DNA of 64,000 nt from Adiantum capillus-veneris (Eukaryota; Streptophyta; Polypodiopsida; Polypodiales; Pteridaceae), in NCBI GenBank assembly GCA_014529385.2, contig CM043962.1, positions 92,578,180 through 92,642,179 of the forward strand. The letters are read 5' to 3'. Below the pieces are notes generated by a model, which was not told where the DNA came from, did no database searches, and was given only the letters and a program-made list of their open reading frames with translations. Below, one piece after another: positions 30,880 to 42,355 of the stretch. Numbering within the stretch: the stretch's first letter is position 1; each line of letters begins with the position of its first letter. A program made the translations under genes and the position numbers.

Positions 30880-31726
30880 TGATGAGTTTACCAACACAAT
30901 GAGCTACACTATGTCCTTCCAATATTGTCTCTTCTACTCTACAAGATGTTTGTGTGTGCATATATTTGTGTAGACCTTTGGCTATGGAGTCTTTGAGATA
31001 GTACCAAGACGCTCTCTCTAATGAAGTGGAAATTCGCTTCAATGTGCTTCATCCTCTCATGAAACATTGGGTTTTGTGAGCTAGTTGTACGTTAGTAAGG
31101 TTATCACAATAGGTGACAATTAGCTTATGTACCTTTACTCCAAAATCCTAAAGTAGAAAGAATAGCTATTCTACCTCACATGCCGCCACTAGAACACCCA
31201 TGTACTTTCCCTTTTTACTTGATTGAGAAACTGTTGATTGCTACTTGTTGCTTCATGTGATAACATCACTCCCAAGTGAAAACATGATTAATTTGTATCT
31301 ATGTAACTAGAGAGATACAAGTCCACATCAGCCGTATAAAGGAATGCATGATCCAAAGTAGCATTCACATAGCACATTGTGCACCTCACTGCATCCAAAT
31401 GTGGCTCCTTGGGAGAATGCATGAACCGACTCACCACCCTAACTATGTAACTCAAGTAGATCAAGCTACCCACAATCTTCTTGTACATGGAAGATTTCTC
31501 AAGTATTTGACCTGCATCATTCCCCAACTTCAATTTTTTTATCTAAGGGCATTGCAAAAGGTTTACAATTTGCCATCCCATACTTTGTCAACATGTCTAA
31601 AGCATACCGCCTTTATGACAACTATACACCCTTTGGTGTGCGAATAATATCAATACCCAAAAAGTAACGCAAATATCCCTGATATTTTATCTCAAGTTCC
31701 CGAATAAATAGAGCCCACACACCCTC
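30880..31726 (-). pseudogene. copia RT end and RNase H remnant
   Basis: On the minus strand the text continues the RT interrupted at 34639: LRYFLGIDIIRTPKGV, then YALDMLTKYGMANCKP, GSLIYLSYIVRVVSRFMHSP, KEPHLDAVRCTMCYVNATLD, and a decayed RNase H (KVHKLIVTYCDNLTNVQLAH near 31080-31140). Frames shift repeatedly. This is the 3' half of a copia pol split by the element at 31732-34633. Confidence 0.75.
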
Positions 31727-31731
31727 TACTT

Positions 31732-31933
31732 TGTTGTGGTAAAGGCGGCATGCCTTCTTCGGGTCGAAATGCCAGTGGTTGGCCACCCACTATATAAATA
31801 TGATACCTTATTATTGATAGATGTCAAATAAAGGGCTCTCTCACATTGGGTCTAAGAGGTGCTCTACCCATGTCTGCTTATTCCTCTCCTTCCTCACCGC
31901 ACGTATGCATTTCAACCACCACCTTGTCTTCTA
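31732..31933 (+). repeat. 5' LTR of the nested gag-only element
   Basis: About 202 bp, TGTTGTGG to GTCTTCTA. It includes a TATA-like CTATATAAATATG near 31791 and a shared block AATAAAGGGCTCTCTCACA also present in the 3' LTR. Confidence 0.8.
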
Positions 31934-32553
31934 CTACTATCAGAGTTGATGGCTATGGCTGTGCGCTTCACAACCTCAAGGGCTTTGCAGTGATGGCTTG
32001 CACAATGACAAGAAAGGAGGATGTAGATCAAAGATTGAGCTTCCAAGCAGCGACACTTCAGCCCAAGAAAGAGCTTGAAGAGTGAGGCGGCATCCACACC
32101 GCATGTGTGATGGATGTGGATCGACCTAAGGTTCAAGGTCTATGGTTTGTATCAAATTAATTGCAGAATTGATTTTTGGGTCGCTCAGCTATGTCAACCT
32201 GATAATAGCTCAATATTTTGGTCATAATTTGAGCTAGAAAGCTCCGTTTTGAGAAAAAAAAAAATGTTCTTCAAATTGACTTCAAGATCTTCAACTTTGT
32301 AGACGAAGTTGTTAGCAGCTGATTTGAAGTGCATGTGAGACAAAAATGCAAAACACAAAGACAATTTTAAAGATGATGCTATGTTTGAAAGGCTTGTCAC
32401 TAAAGTGGGATTGCTTTTTTTTTAAAAATAGCATCAGCCACACCTCCATCTAGTGTCCTGCAATTTTGATATCGACTTTGACAGCCACCTCGACTCCAAT
32501 ATGCAAATATAGTTTCAACATCCCGATTGCTCTCACACATGAGCACATAGGTG

Positions 32554-32579
32554 GCGCACACACACACACACACACACAC
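32554..32579. repeat. (CA)n microsatellite
   Basis: CACACACA run of about 26 bp, inside the nested element. Confidence 0.85.
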
Positions 32580-33539
32580 TCTCATGTAAGAGCACTAGAA
32601 GGCACCTTAGGACACTCAAGGAGTGCCAATTAATTCATGTTTGGTGTGGATCAGTGAATTTAATTGAGTGATTGTGTTGCAATCTCTTTTGACATTAAGA
32701 TAGTTTGCATTTTTCTCGGGCGTGTATCTTGGTCGGAGATAGAGGACTAGACCTGTGAGTGGACTCTTGACATCGGCACCTATGGACTGGTCAAGCAATC
32801 TATCTCAAAGTAGTGAATGCTAGAGGGTAGGAGATTTCTACTACGGCATTACATGTGAGGATATTTGACGGATATGGGATTCAACTGAGGCATAGGGTCA
32901 ACATCAAAGTATAGGTAGAGTGTTGCATAGATATACAAGTTTTATGTATGATTTCTTTTGGTTTTCAATAGTGAGACTCAAAGTTTTGTGTAGCCATAGA
33001 TTGGCTTGCACATAGGAAGAGTCTTATATACATATACAAGTTTTATGTATGATGTATTGTGATTTGCAATAGTGAGTCTCTGAGTTTTGTGTAGCCATAG
33101 GTCCGCTTGCAATTTGCACTTTTTATAGGTGCTTTGGACATTGTTATAGAATCATGTAGCATTAAATATGGGATGCTTTGTGATGCATATGATTACATGG
33201 TTTATACAATTTTCACCGCTTTTGCTCTTTGGAGAGAAATGTTTCCCTGCACAAATCTATCTTCGTGTAGTGATCGTTTGGCTTTCTCACCATATTTTGT
33301 GCCATACGCATTAAGATATGTATGACATATAGTCTACAAAGTTCTCTTTGTAGAGACGGTGGTCTCATTCTTGTTGGCTTATGTGATGTTGGCATTGTAG
33401 TAACGTAGGGCACATTCGACGATGTTGCTTCAGGCATATGAGGCAACACAAGAGAGGTATACGTGCTAGAAATATGGTTGTGATGCCAATTAGTGAGGCA
33501 CTTGTAGTGGTTGAGTATGCCAACAACGAGGGGATTTCA

Positions 33540-33830
33540 CGTTTGCCTTCAATTTACGAGCTATTTACTTTATGCACACTTAATTCACATTGGTTGCTAG
33601 ATGATGATGTTGTTTTTCATAGTACACCATGCCATGAGTGGTTCAAAAGTTAAGTTTTTATAGTGGTAGATTTGGTTGTGTGCATCTTACTGATGGTTCA
33701 ATGTGTGACAACAATGGTGTAGGAGATGTATGCTTGTCATTTCTTTGTTGTGCATCTTATACGGTTTGTCATGTGCGTTATGTTCCTTAGCTAAGACATA
33801 GCTTGATTTCGGTGAGATAGTTGCGGGTTG
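33540..33830 (+). pseudogene. copia protease remnant
   Basis: Reads LNSHWLLDDDVVFHSTPCHE, WFKS and then, in shifting frames, text such as YVSIV..., RHVRYVP-like and ...SLISV...; compare WIVDSGASFHATPHREWFS in the copia at 41300. The active-site D-S-G is degraded to D-D-D. Confidence 0.6.
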
Positions 33831-34410
33831 CAAATTTTGTGGATATGGAGGTAGAGCTAGAGTGCCCTTGTGAGTCACAACAGGTTTATAGATGATGGAT
33901 ATGGAATTCTTTGACATGCTCATTCTAGAAGCTAACATGGTTATGCTGGGGGAGTTCCATGTGGATGAAGGGGATCCTCCTGAAGTTAGAGTTGACACAT
34001 CCATATGTAACCAGTCTTGATAATGATGATGCATTCGATGCAGATAGGATTGAGGTAGCTAGGTTTGTTGTGGTCATATAGTTATCATCAACATTCGAGA
34101 GACTCATCTATGACCTTCTAGTGTCCAGACCCCACTCTAGCAGCTACAATGGTAGCATTTGCATTTGTGATTGTTAGTCATGTGATGATTGACATTAGCA
34201 CGATGCATGGTGGAGCTATGCAATTTCTTAAAGGATGCTTGTAGGATATACATGCATGCTCTACTAGTAGCAATACACATGTAGAGTGGATATAATTGCA
34301 TGCATACACTTCAAGAGAGCTAGTGGATGTAGGTTGAGAGTTTCTCTCTCCCCATTGCTTGTATACACTAGAGTTATCTAGTAGGTCAACTCATTGACAC
34401 ATTCACCTTT

Positions 34411-34421
34411 ATGTGGGAGTA
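34411..34421 (+). other. polypurine tract
   Basis: ATGTGGGAGTA directly before the right LTR start TGTTGCGG. It confirms plus orientation. Confidence 0.65.
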
Positions 34422-34633
34422 TGTTGCGGTAAAGGTGGTGTGCCTTCTTTGAGTCGGACACGTGTCAGTGGCAGACCTCTTGCTGTATACACATGATATC
34501 TTACTCTTTATAGACATATAATAAAGGGCTCTCTCACACTTGGTTTGAGAGGTGCTCCACCCACTTCTTGTTTTTGCTTACTCTTCTCCTTCCTCACTAC
34601 ACACATGCATTTTACACCAGTGTGTGCTCTTCA
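34422..34633 (+). repeat. 3' LTR of the nested gag-only element
   Basis: About 212 bp, TGTTGCGG to GCTCTTCA. It differs from the left LTR at many positions, so the insertion is not recent. Confidence 0.8.
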
Positions 34634-34638
34634 TACTT

Positions 34639-35878
34639 CAGCCACATTATTACCATCAATAATCAAGTCATCTACATAGATGCAAATAATCAAAATTCTT
34701 GCATAATTTGTTCACACATACAAAGAACGATTTGCACCAAACATCCAAAATCCCAAAAAACCCCACAATCTGCTCATGCCAAGCTCTAGGTGCTTGCTTC
34801 AATCCATATAATTCTTTCTTTAACCTACATACAAGGTTGTGTAGAATCATATTGTTATAACCCTATGGTGGCATCATAAGCACGACTTCATTGAAGTCTC
34901 CATTCATCAAGAAAGCATTCTTTATATCCATATGTTTGAACACCCATCCTAAAGCTATAGCCACTATAGTAAACACATGTATGGTATCCATCTTGGCTAT
35001 AGGCGAAACATCTTTGTCCATAACCCTTGGCTACAATCCTTGCTTTGTACCTAGTTACACTGCCATCGAAATTGTGCTTCATTCTGTAGAGCCACTTACA
35101 TCTAATTTCCTTCTTATCCTCTAGCAATGATACCAACACATATGTTCCATTTGCAATAAGAGCAACATCTCCTCATCCATAGTTTGCCACCATTTTGCAT
35201 CCTTAACATCATCCTCAAAATAAGTGGATCCTTTCTCTTTACAATCATTGCAAAGATTTCTTGCTCTCTAAGGTCTACATGGTACATGATCACTTTCAAG
35301 TGCCTCATCCCCTGGTTGCATCCTTCTTGCACCCTTTGAAGTCTTCACGGAGGGTATCCCAAACTCCTCACATAAACTCTACTCAGAGCCACTACTATTA
35401 CCATCATCATGACTTACACTCAAATTTAGCAGCTTAAGGGCATCATCAACTTTATTATTTTCTTTTCTTGATATATTTGAAAAGCTATCAAGAATTAATT
35501 TTTTATGCAGCCTACCACTCCATGGCTTCTCACCATATCTTACACTAGTTGACCCTTATGTCCCACTTAAAACCTATGACTGCGCACTTGTTCTTTTTGT
35601 AGCCACATTCTCTCTTACATCAACCCCTAAATCATCCTTCACATCAGCATACCAACTTGCCATTTCATTAAAAAACATCTTTGCTCACCCTCAGTTTACT
35701 TGTGACAAGATTGCAACACTTATACCCTTTTTTCTCAAGGAAATAAGCAATGAACACACATTTCTTTGCCTTTGGGTCTTTCAACTCATTTGGCACATGC
35801 ACATAAGCAATACAACCAAACAATGTAAAATATTTTACCAACAACATTGTCTTCAAGTGTCGTATGATGCACACGAGC
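34639..35878 (-). pseudogene. copia integrase end and RT first half
   Basis: Minus-strand text in order: YFTLFGCIAYVHVPNELKDP, KKCVFIAYFLEKKGYKC (35870-35670), a linker, IRCKWLYRMKHNFDGSVTRY, KARIVAKGYGQR (35080-35020), and LVCRLKKELYGLKQAPRAWH (34840-34790), ending ICIYVDDLIIDGNN where the nested element begins. The YVDD catalytic motif is intact, but stops and frameshifts abound. Confidence 0.8.
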
Positions 35879-36656
35879 TGTCAAAGAATGTAATATATAC
35901 ATTAGATTTAGTGGAATTTTATCTTATGAAAGGAAAGAGTTTTCTTTAAAAGAATTTTGAAGAGAGACTAGAGGTTATGTGGGCTAATTTCATTGCACAT
36001 TCACACATTATAACATTAAAAACCATGCACATAATTCAAAGAGAATACCACAATTAAAATTGACAACTTGATGAGGACTGGATTTGCTTGGAGCCAATAC
36101 CCCCCTCCAAATGGTCTTTGTAGTATAATTCTTTCTCAAAGAGAGCTTTGATTACAACACAACTTGTGTTCTTGTGGAGATTTCCTTGAACCAATAAGAT
36201 GGTGGTATTCAAGACTCCATGGTGTAGCCCTCCTTCCCAAGCCCTAAACACCAAGTGGGGAGAAAGAACTACGGGGTAAGAGGTAGATGAGGGTGAAAGA
36301 AGTATTTTTAAGCAAGAGAAATTGTACTTTGTATATGATTACTCCACAAGCAAGCTCTTAGTATAGATTAACATAATAGAGTAATAGAAAATGATGAAGA
36401 GGAAGGAGATCTTTCACTTCTTGGATTTGCATCCATAGCCAAGCTTTTACGCATAGACTCACTCTTGAAGGAAGCTACAGATGGAGTGGAAGGGAAGGAA
36501 TGGAGAGAAGGGGGAAGGGAGATGAGAGTAGACTGTGTTTTGGTGGAGCATGAGAGAGTTATAGACTCTCTCCTCCTGAATTTCTTTATGAACAAATAAT
36601 GCAAGAGGGAGGACGCCCGCCGACCACAACCCGACCACGGGGCCTGAAACCCAACA
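35879..36656 (-). repeat. 3' LTR of a minus-strand copia
   Basis: On the minus strand it starts TGTTGGGTTTCAGGCC just after a polypurine tract and ends near CATTCTTTGACA. Its internal phrases (CTTGGCTATGGATGCAAATCC; GGCTCCAAGCAAATCCAG) have diverged counterparts at 48465-49320 in the same orientation, so these are LTRs of one family around the nested block. Confidence 0.6.
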
Positions 36657-36669
36657 ATCTCCCACTTGA
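36657..36669 (-). other. polypurine tract
   Basis: On the minus strand TCAAGTGGGAGAT precedes the LTR start. It matches AAGTGGGAG before the LTR at 47224. Confidence 0.65.
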
Positions 36670-36679
36670 AGGCCAATGT

Positions 36680-39009
36680 GGCCCAAGTGGCAAAATAATG
36701 TAGGGGATACTATGTACAAATGTACAAAATGTGAAGCGTGAACCTAGCTTCACCCTACACTCATCATCTCTATGCAATGTGTGAACCGCTCTGAGGCTAG
36801 GCTCTTGGTTAGAGCATCCGCTAGGTTTTCATCCGCGTGAACTTTGACTAACTCAATGCGTTTACTAGCCAAAATATTACATACGACATGATACCTGACC
36901 TCTATGTGTTTTGACTTGGAGTGAAACACGGGGTTCTTTGCTAGCGCAATCTCGCTCTGACTATCACAATGTAGCACTAGAGTCTGGTAAAAGCCAAAGT
37001 CTCTCACTAGACGAGATAACCATGTAGCTTCCTTACTGGAACTTGAAATTGCAACATACTTAGCCTCAGTGGTGAAAGACGAAGTTCAATTCTAGATACA
37101 TGACCTCCAAGAAACTGCCGCTCCAGTGAATAAGAAAACATAGCCTTATGTGGATCGCCTAGTATCCACACAACTCGCATAATTCGAGTCAGTGTATCTA
37201 GCTATGGATGCATCACTATTCCCAAAGCGTAAGCACTTGCCAGCTGAGCCCTTAACATATCTCAGGATGTGCTTCACTGCTTCCCAATGCTTTGTGCCTG
37301 GATTTGCCATAAACCTGCTGACCTCTCCCTTTGCATATGCATTGTCTGGCTCTGTGCTAACCATGGCAAACATAAGAGTTTCAACTGCCAAAGAATACAA
37401 AACCTTTTCCATCTCTGCCTTTTCAGCATCTGATTGGGACAATCATGCTTTTTAAGTTTTTTGTATGCTGCCATTGGGGTACTCAATGCTTTCCCCCCTT
37501 ACATATTACAATGTTGCAATATCTTGTGAATATACTCTTTCTCCGAAAGTTCAAGTATACCACGTTTGCGATCTCTCTTGATACACATACCAAGAAAATG
37601 ATGTGCATCACCCAAATATTTCATAGAAAATTGTTTGCTTAAAGCATCCTTGAGAAGTGCAATCTCATCTTTTGACTTCCGGACTATGAGCATATCATCC
37701 TCGTACAAAATCAGAATGATGCGGAAACCATCGTTCAACCTCTTTGTGTACAAGCAATGATCCTCTTGGCTTCTTACGTAACCGTGGAACTGAATGTGCT
37801 AATCAAACTTGAAGTACCATTGCCTTGAGCCTTGCTTTAATCCATACAAAGCTTTCTTGAGTCTACACACCAGTTCTGCTCGTGCTGGCTTCTTGGGCTT
37901 TATCGCAAAACCTTTGATTGTTTCACGTAAACATCCTCTTCAAGATCTCCATGAAGAAACACTATCTTCACATCCATTTGGACCAATTCCAAGTCCTTGA
38001 TGGCTACTAGACCAAGCACAAGACGCAATGTAGTCATCTTGACCACTGGAGAAAAGATTTTATTGAAATCCATGCCTTTCGTTTGCTTGAACCCTTTTGC
38101 AACCAATCTTGCTTTATACTTAGGCTCGGGATCATCTGTGATATACCTCTTCTTGTACACCCATTTGCATAGCAATGCCTATTTATCCACAGGTAAGTTT
38201 GTCAATTCCCAAGTTTTGTTGGCTAAAATAGAGTTATACTCAAATTACATAGCCTCTTCCCACTTCATGCTATCATCCATTTGAATGGTCTCTTTGTAGC
38301 AAGTGGGTTCACTGCAATTAGTGACTAGCAAGTAGTCCAATCCTGGCTCAAAACACTCACGTGCAAGAGATGTACGAGTAGATCTTTGAAGTGCTTGATT
38401 GTCTGGAGGCACATGTGTGTTTGTACTAGTGGAAGGTGTATCACTAGCATGTCCAACATTCTGTGTAACTGGTGGTGAGGAAACATTCTCAAATCGTACT
38501 CTATGATACTCAATGTCTTTCACTGGCTTTTTATGTATCTTAGACTCATTGAATATCACTTTGAGCTGCGTATGACCTTCTTAGATTCCGGGTTCCAGAG
38601 ATGATATCCCATCTCTCCGTGTACACCATATCCAACGAAGATGCACTTTGTGTGATTTGGGGTCCAGCTTTTGTCTAGCTTTTGTCTCACATGTATTTTG
38701 GGTACATGTGAGAATGTCTCACACCCAAATACACATAATCTATCATAATTGGGCTCTTTGCCCGGCCGCATATCCTGCAGAACCTTGTACTTTAGTGGTG
38801 TACTAGGTGATCGATTAATCAAGTAAGCAACCGTCGTAACAACTTCTGCCCTATATTATTGAGGTAAGTTGGTTGTAGACAACATAGACGTGACCCGTTC
38901 CTGAATGGTTCTATTTATTCTTTCAGCCACACCGTTTTGGGCGAGTGTGTAAGGCGTGATAAACTGTCTTCTAATGCCTCTTTTACTGTAAAAGTCCTTG
39001 AACTTGGAG
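36680..39009 (-). pseudogene. copia integrase C-terminus, RT and RNase H
   Basis: Minus-strand text: SSKFKDFYSKRGIRRQFITP (39000), NRSPSTPLKYKVLQDMRPGK, CKWVYKKRYITDDPEPKYKA, RLVAKGFKQTKGMDFNKIFS, QMDVKIVFLHGDLEEDVYV, IILILYEDDMLIVRKSKD (YVDD changed to YEDD), FLGMCIKRDRKRGILELSEK, and RNase H CDSQSEIALAKNPVFHSKSK, ADALTKSLASERFTHC (36760-37000). This is the downstream half of the copia split at 39010 by the next element. The mutated active site plus stops make it dead. Confidence 0.85.
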
Positions 39010-39014
39010 GAGAT

Positions 39015-39217
39015 TGTTGGGATTCAGGCCAATTGGCCGGACATCCCACTTACTATTAACCCATCTACTAACATAACCATTATACACTTATTCTTTAATA
39101 CAATAGAATAAGGAGCTGCTCAACAGGATAACGTTGATGTGCGCTCCACCCAAAGCAGGTATCTCTCTCTCTCTGCTCTCGCACTGGCACTTGCACACGC
39201 TTCCCTTGGCATCTTCA
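39015..39217 (+). repeat. 5' LTR of the nested copia
   Basis: 203 bp, TGTTGGGATTC to GGCATCTTCA. It holds only a short CT run (about 12 bp), where the 3' LTR has a long one. Confidence 0.9.
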
Positions 39218-39219
39218 AT

Positions 39220-39232
39220 TGGTATTAGAGCC
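39220..39232 (+). other. primer-binding site
   Basis: TGGTATTAGAGCC, two bases after the LTR end; initiator-Met tRNA type. Confidence 0.85.
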
Positions 39233-40342
39233 AGGTTTTGTGCTTGTCGTCTTCGCGTCCGCGCGCGTGCACTTTTAAAAGTGCAAACAGGTTTTCGATT
39301 TCAGCATCGACAAATTCAACATTTCGAGAGAATTTACAGCTGGTGTCCTCATGTCACCCCGTTTTCGAAGTTTTTCGAGCAGTCGAAAGCTTCATTAGAG
39401 GTACGCTTCAAGAGTTGTATTTTTCAACTCCACTTTTGCTACAGATACAGGTACAAGTACAGGACACAGGTGCAGGTTGTTCAGAGACTATTTTGGGATG
39501 GTAAATAGTCGCTTTATGGCTATTATGTGCTATTGAGATGGTGTTTATGGGCTGATTAGGAGTACTTTTCGGCATCGACATTGTCTCAGGTTTTTCAGGC
39601 ATCCATCTCCTCACAGGTTCTTGCATACATACATGACATCCAGGTTTCTTACAACTTGCAGTGTTTAGCATCAACATAGATTTCAGTGGGAGTATTTGAT
39701 GCACATATGCATTGTTTTGGCACTTTTGATAGTGCTTGAGCTCTTTTGAGAGTGGTTTTACTCCCCGCAGGGATTTGTTTACTGCTTGCACATTTCGTTT
39801 GGCGCGTATTTGAGCGCGAATACTCCACCTTGCAGTATTGTTGATAGTGGATGTACGTTGAGTTGCAAAAACTACCATATGTACCTTTTGTGGAGCCGAT
39901 TTGGCTTGTTTCTAGCAGTTCCGATCATTTCTGAGACTCGGTTCGGAGGCCCTTTCTGAGACCGGGCTGGTTTCTTATCTGTATAACCTTTTGTGAGGGT
40001 CGATAGCGTGAGGTTTTCTTGAGCTGGGGGATTCTCGAGTGTTGAGATCCTTTCGGTGATACAACTTGTTGGAGTACCCCTTTTTTCGTGGCCTCGTCAT
40101 AGGACATGTATAGAGAGGGCTAGGTGCATTTGACGTCGTGTTGGCAGTCTTGGGTCAGCTTTTGACTTTTTATGCACGGTTAGTGGTTGATGCACCTGTC
40201 TTATGCTCTGATAGCATTACTTTTTATGCGTTACTGATCTCTTGTGACAGTTTTGGATTGAGATTCTGTCAGTTTTTTTGGGAAAACTCTGCCGAATTTT
40301 TTCCAGAATTACCAGTGTTTATCGCCATATTATCTTACAACC
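39233..40342 (+). other. long copia leader with conserved block
   Basis: 1.1 kb untranslated leader. A block at about 40005-40075 (TTGAGCTGGGGGATTCTCGA, TGTTGAGATCC, GGTGATACA) recurs in the leaders at 43985-44040 and 47925-47985 (reverse orientation). Just before gag, AAACTCTGCCGAATTTTTTCC recurs likewise. Such conservation suggests packaging or dimerisation signals. Confidence 0.55.
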
Positions 40343-41310
40343 ATGTCATCTAGTAGTGAAAAGAATATTTACAATATCCGGAAATTTGATGGGACGAATT
40401 TTGCTATCTGGAAAGAGCAGATTCAAGATGTTCTTATAAAAAAAGGCCAACTGGATCCTATCATGGAGCGCCCAAAGGGCGATGTTGAGTGGGAGAAACT
40501 TGATGCTAAGGCCAAATCTACTCTCTGTTTGCATTTGGCCGAATCTGTGTACTTTACTATAGTTGGAGAAAGGACTGCTAGAGATGTATGGGATAAGTTG
40601 TGTTCCAGTTTTGAGAACAAAAGTGCCACTAATAAGGTTTCATTGATGAAGAAGCTGTTTGACCTTTGTATGAGGAAGAGGGCACTATTTCTACTCACAT
40701 TAATGAGTTCAATATCATTTTCACTCAGTTGACAACTCAGGGTTTGGTCTTCGATGAGGAAATCAAATGTATCTTCTTGCTATGCAGTTTACCCTCGTCT
40801 TGGGATACGTTCTATACTGCGATTAGCAACTCAGCACCCTGGTACTGGTCTAGTGTACAATGACGTCCTTGGGAGTTTGTTTACCAAAGAGATTCGCAGG
40901 AAATCTCTCGAAGGCAAGAAGGATGGTGATGCGTATGTTGCTAGTGATAGATAGAGGGGTCGAATTCAAAGTCGTGCCAAAAGAAAGGAACGTGGGGGCT
41001 CACGTAGTAAGTCTCGGGGTTCTATGCGTTATGTCGAGTGCTATCACTGCCATAAAAAAGGGCATGTGAAGAAGGATTGCAGGAAATGGCAGCAAAGCAA
41101 GAAGGATAAACAATCCGGTGAAACTTCTAAGTCTGATGATGCAAACAAGGGCAAAGCAAAGTTAGAGGAGATCAATGTGCTAGAGTCTTCAAATGCTCCT
41201 ATTGTAGAGACTCTTCCAGCGGTTGTTATGCCACTTACCTTTGACATATTGGTCTTCACAACAAATCTACCTGTCGAGGCTCTTGTTACAGAACATGCGT
41301 AGTATGCACA
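40343..41310 (+). pseudogene. copia gag, frameshifted
   Basis: Starts with a true ATG: SSSEKNIYNIRKFDGTNFAI, then LHLAESVYFTIVGERTARDV and KVSLMKKLFDL; a frameshift near 40675 continues as THINEFNIIFTQLTTQGLVF. The zinc knuckle CYHCHKKGHVKKDC (41039-41080) is a perfect CX2CX4HX4C. Stop codons appear near 40950 and 41300. Same family as the intact gag on the opposite strand at 43585. Confidence 0.85.
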
Positions 41311-42066
41311 GAATTGGATAGTAGATTCTGGTGCGAGTTTCCATGCGACACCACATAGAGAGTGGTTCTCTACTTATTCTCACTCTTGTGTCAAAGTGAG
41401 ACTTGGTGATGCTTATGAACTAGACATTGAGGGTGTCGGAAACGTCAAATTGCATCTAAGGAATGGCACGCACTTTACTTTATGTAATGTCAGACATGTA
41501 CCCAAGTTGACTAAAAGCTTGATTTCTGTTGGTCAGCTTGATGAGTTGGGCTACAAGACCACATTTGGCAATGGTTCGTGTATAGTACGCAAAGGTAATC
41601 TTGTTGTACTCAGAGGTCAGAAGCATGGTACCTTGTATTCCATGCATGTGTCAGATGTTGGTCATGATTACATATCTATAGCCGAGCTGATGTCTACTAA
41701 GTTGTGGCATTGCCGGCTAGGTCATATTAGCCAAAAAGGAATGAGAACTCTGGCTTGTTTTGGCTACTTACCTGTCTTGTCTTATGTTGACTTTCCTGTT
41801 TGTGAGCATTGTATCTATGGCAAACAGACTAGGTCCATGCACTTACCATTGGGTCAAAATCGAGCTGAACCTCTAGATTTAGTGCATAGCGATGTTTGTG
41901 GTCCTATGTCAACCAAATCTTTAGGGGGGGGCAACAATTTTGTGACATTCATAGATGACTCTACTCGAAAGGTGTGGGCATATCCTTTGAAACATAAGGA
42001 TCAAGTTCTTCCTGTGTTCCAATTTTTTTTAGCACTCGTTGAGAATCAGTCTGGCAAGAAACTCAA
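41311..42066 (+). pseudogene. copia protease and integrase N-terminal half
   Basis: Protease: NWIVDSGASFHATPHREWFS (41313) with the DSGA active site. Integrase: LWHCRLGHISQKGMRTL and CEHCIYGKQTR form the HHCC zinc finger (41705-41830); LDLVHSDVCGPM and FVTFIDDSTRKVWAYPL hold the first catalytic Asp. At 42067, after NQSGKKL, the nested element cuts the frame. Confidence 0.85.
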
Positions 42067-42270
42067 TGAAGGAGTACGAGCGAAAGTGCGACGTGAGAGA
42101 GAGTGCGAGAAGAAGAGCACGACGATATGGTGAACTCGCTCTACTGTAATGTGTAGAGCATAGTGAGTTCTTATTAGGTTTTTACAAAAGAATATGTGTA
42201 CATACCTAGCGGCCCGCCCACTTACCTGGACATATGTCCTAACCGGCTATGCCACAAAGAAACGTTCGGC
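42067..42270 (-). repeat. 3' LTR of the gag-protease element
   Basis: The first 165 bp (plus-strand order) match the other LTR with four differences, all transitions. Beyond 42231 the two LTRs diverge (this one ends near CCGGCTATGCCACA), suggesting a recombinant or partly replaced U3. Confidence 0.75.
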
Positions 42271-42355
42271 TGCTCGGTTACATTGATTACATTTTTAGAG
42301 ACATTTGATACATAAATCATGTAAAGTCCTCCAGACTTTACTCCATGTGCTACTG

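Larger units (their letters stand above)
31732..34633 (+). mobile_element. non-autonomous copia-like element (2.9 kb) nested in copia RT
   Basis: Direct LTRs at 31732-31933 and 34422-34633 both begin TGTTG(T/C)GGTAAAGG(C/T)GG. Perfect 5 bp target duplication TACTT lies at 31727-31731 and 34634-34638. A primer-site-like ACTATCAGAGTTGA follows the left LTR and a polypurine ATGTGGGAGTA precedes the right one. The interior is only 2.5 kb and shows at best a protease remnant, with no integrase or RT. Confidence 0.85.

Noticed and set aside
33503-33511. CTTGTAGTG as the partner end of the CACTA fragment at 14304
   Set aside because: It is 19 kb away inside an LTR element with defined ends, lacks the following subterminal units, and is short enough to be chance.
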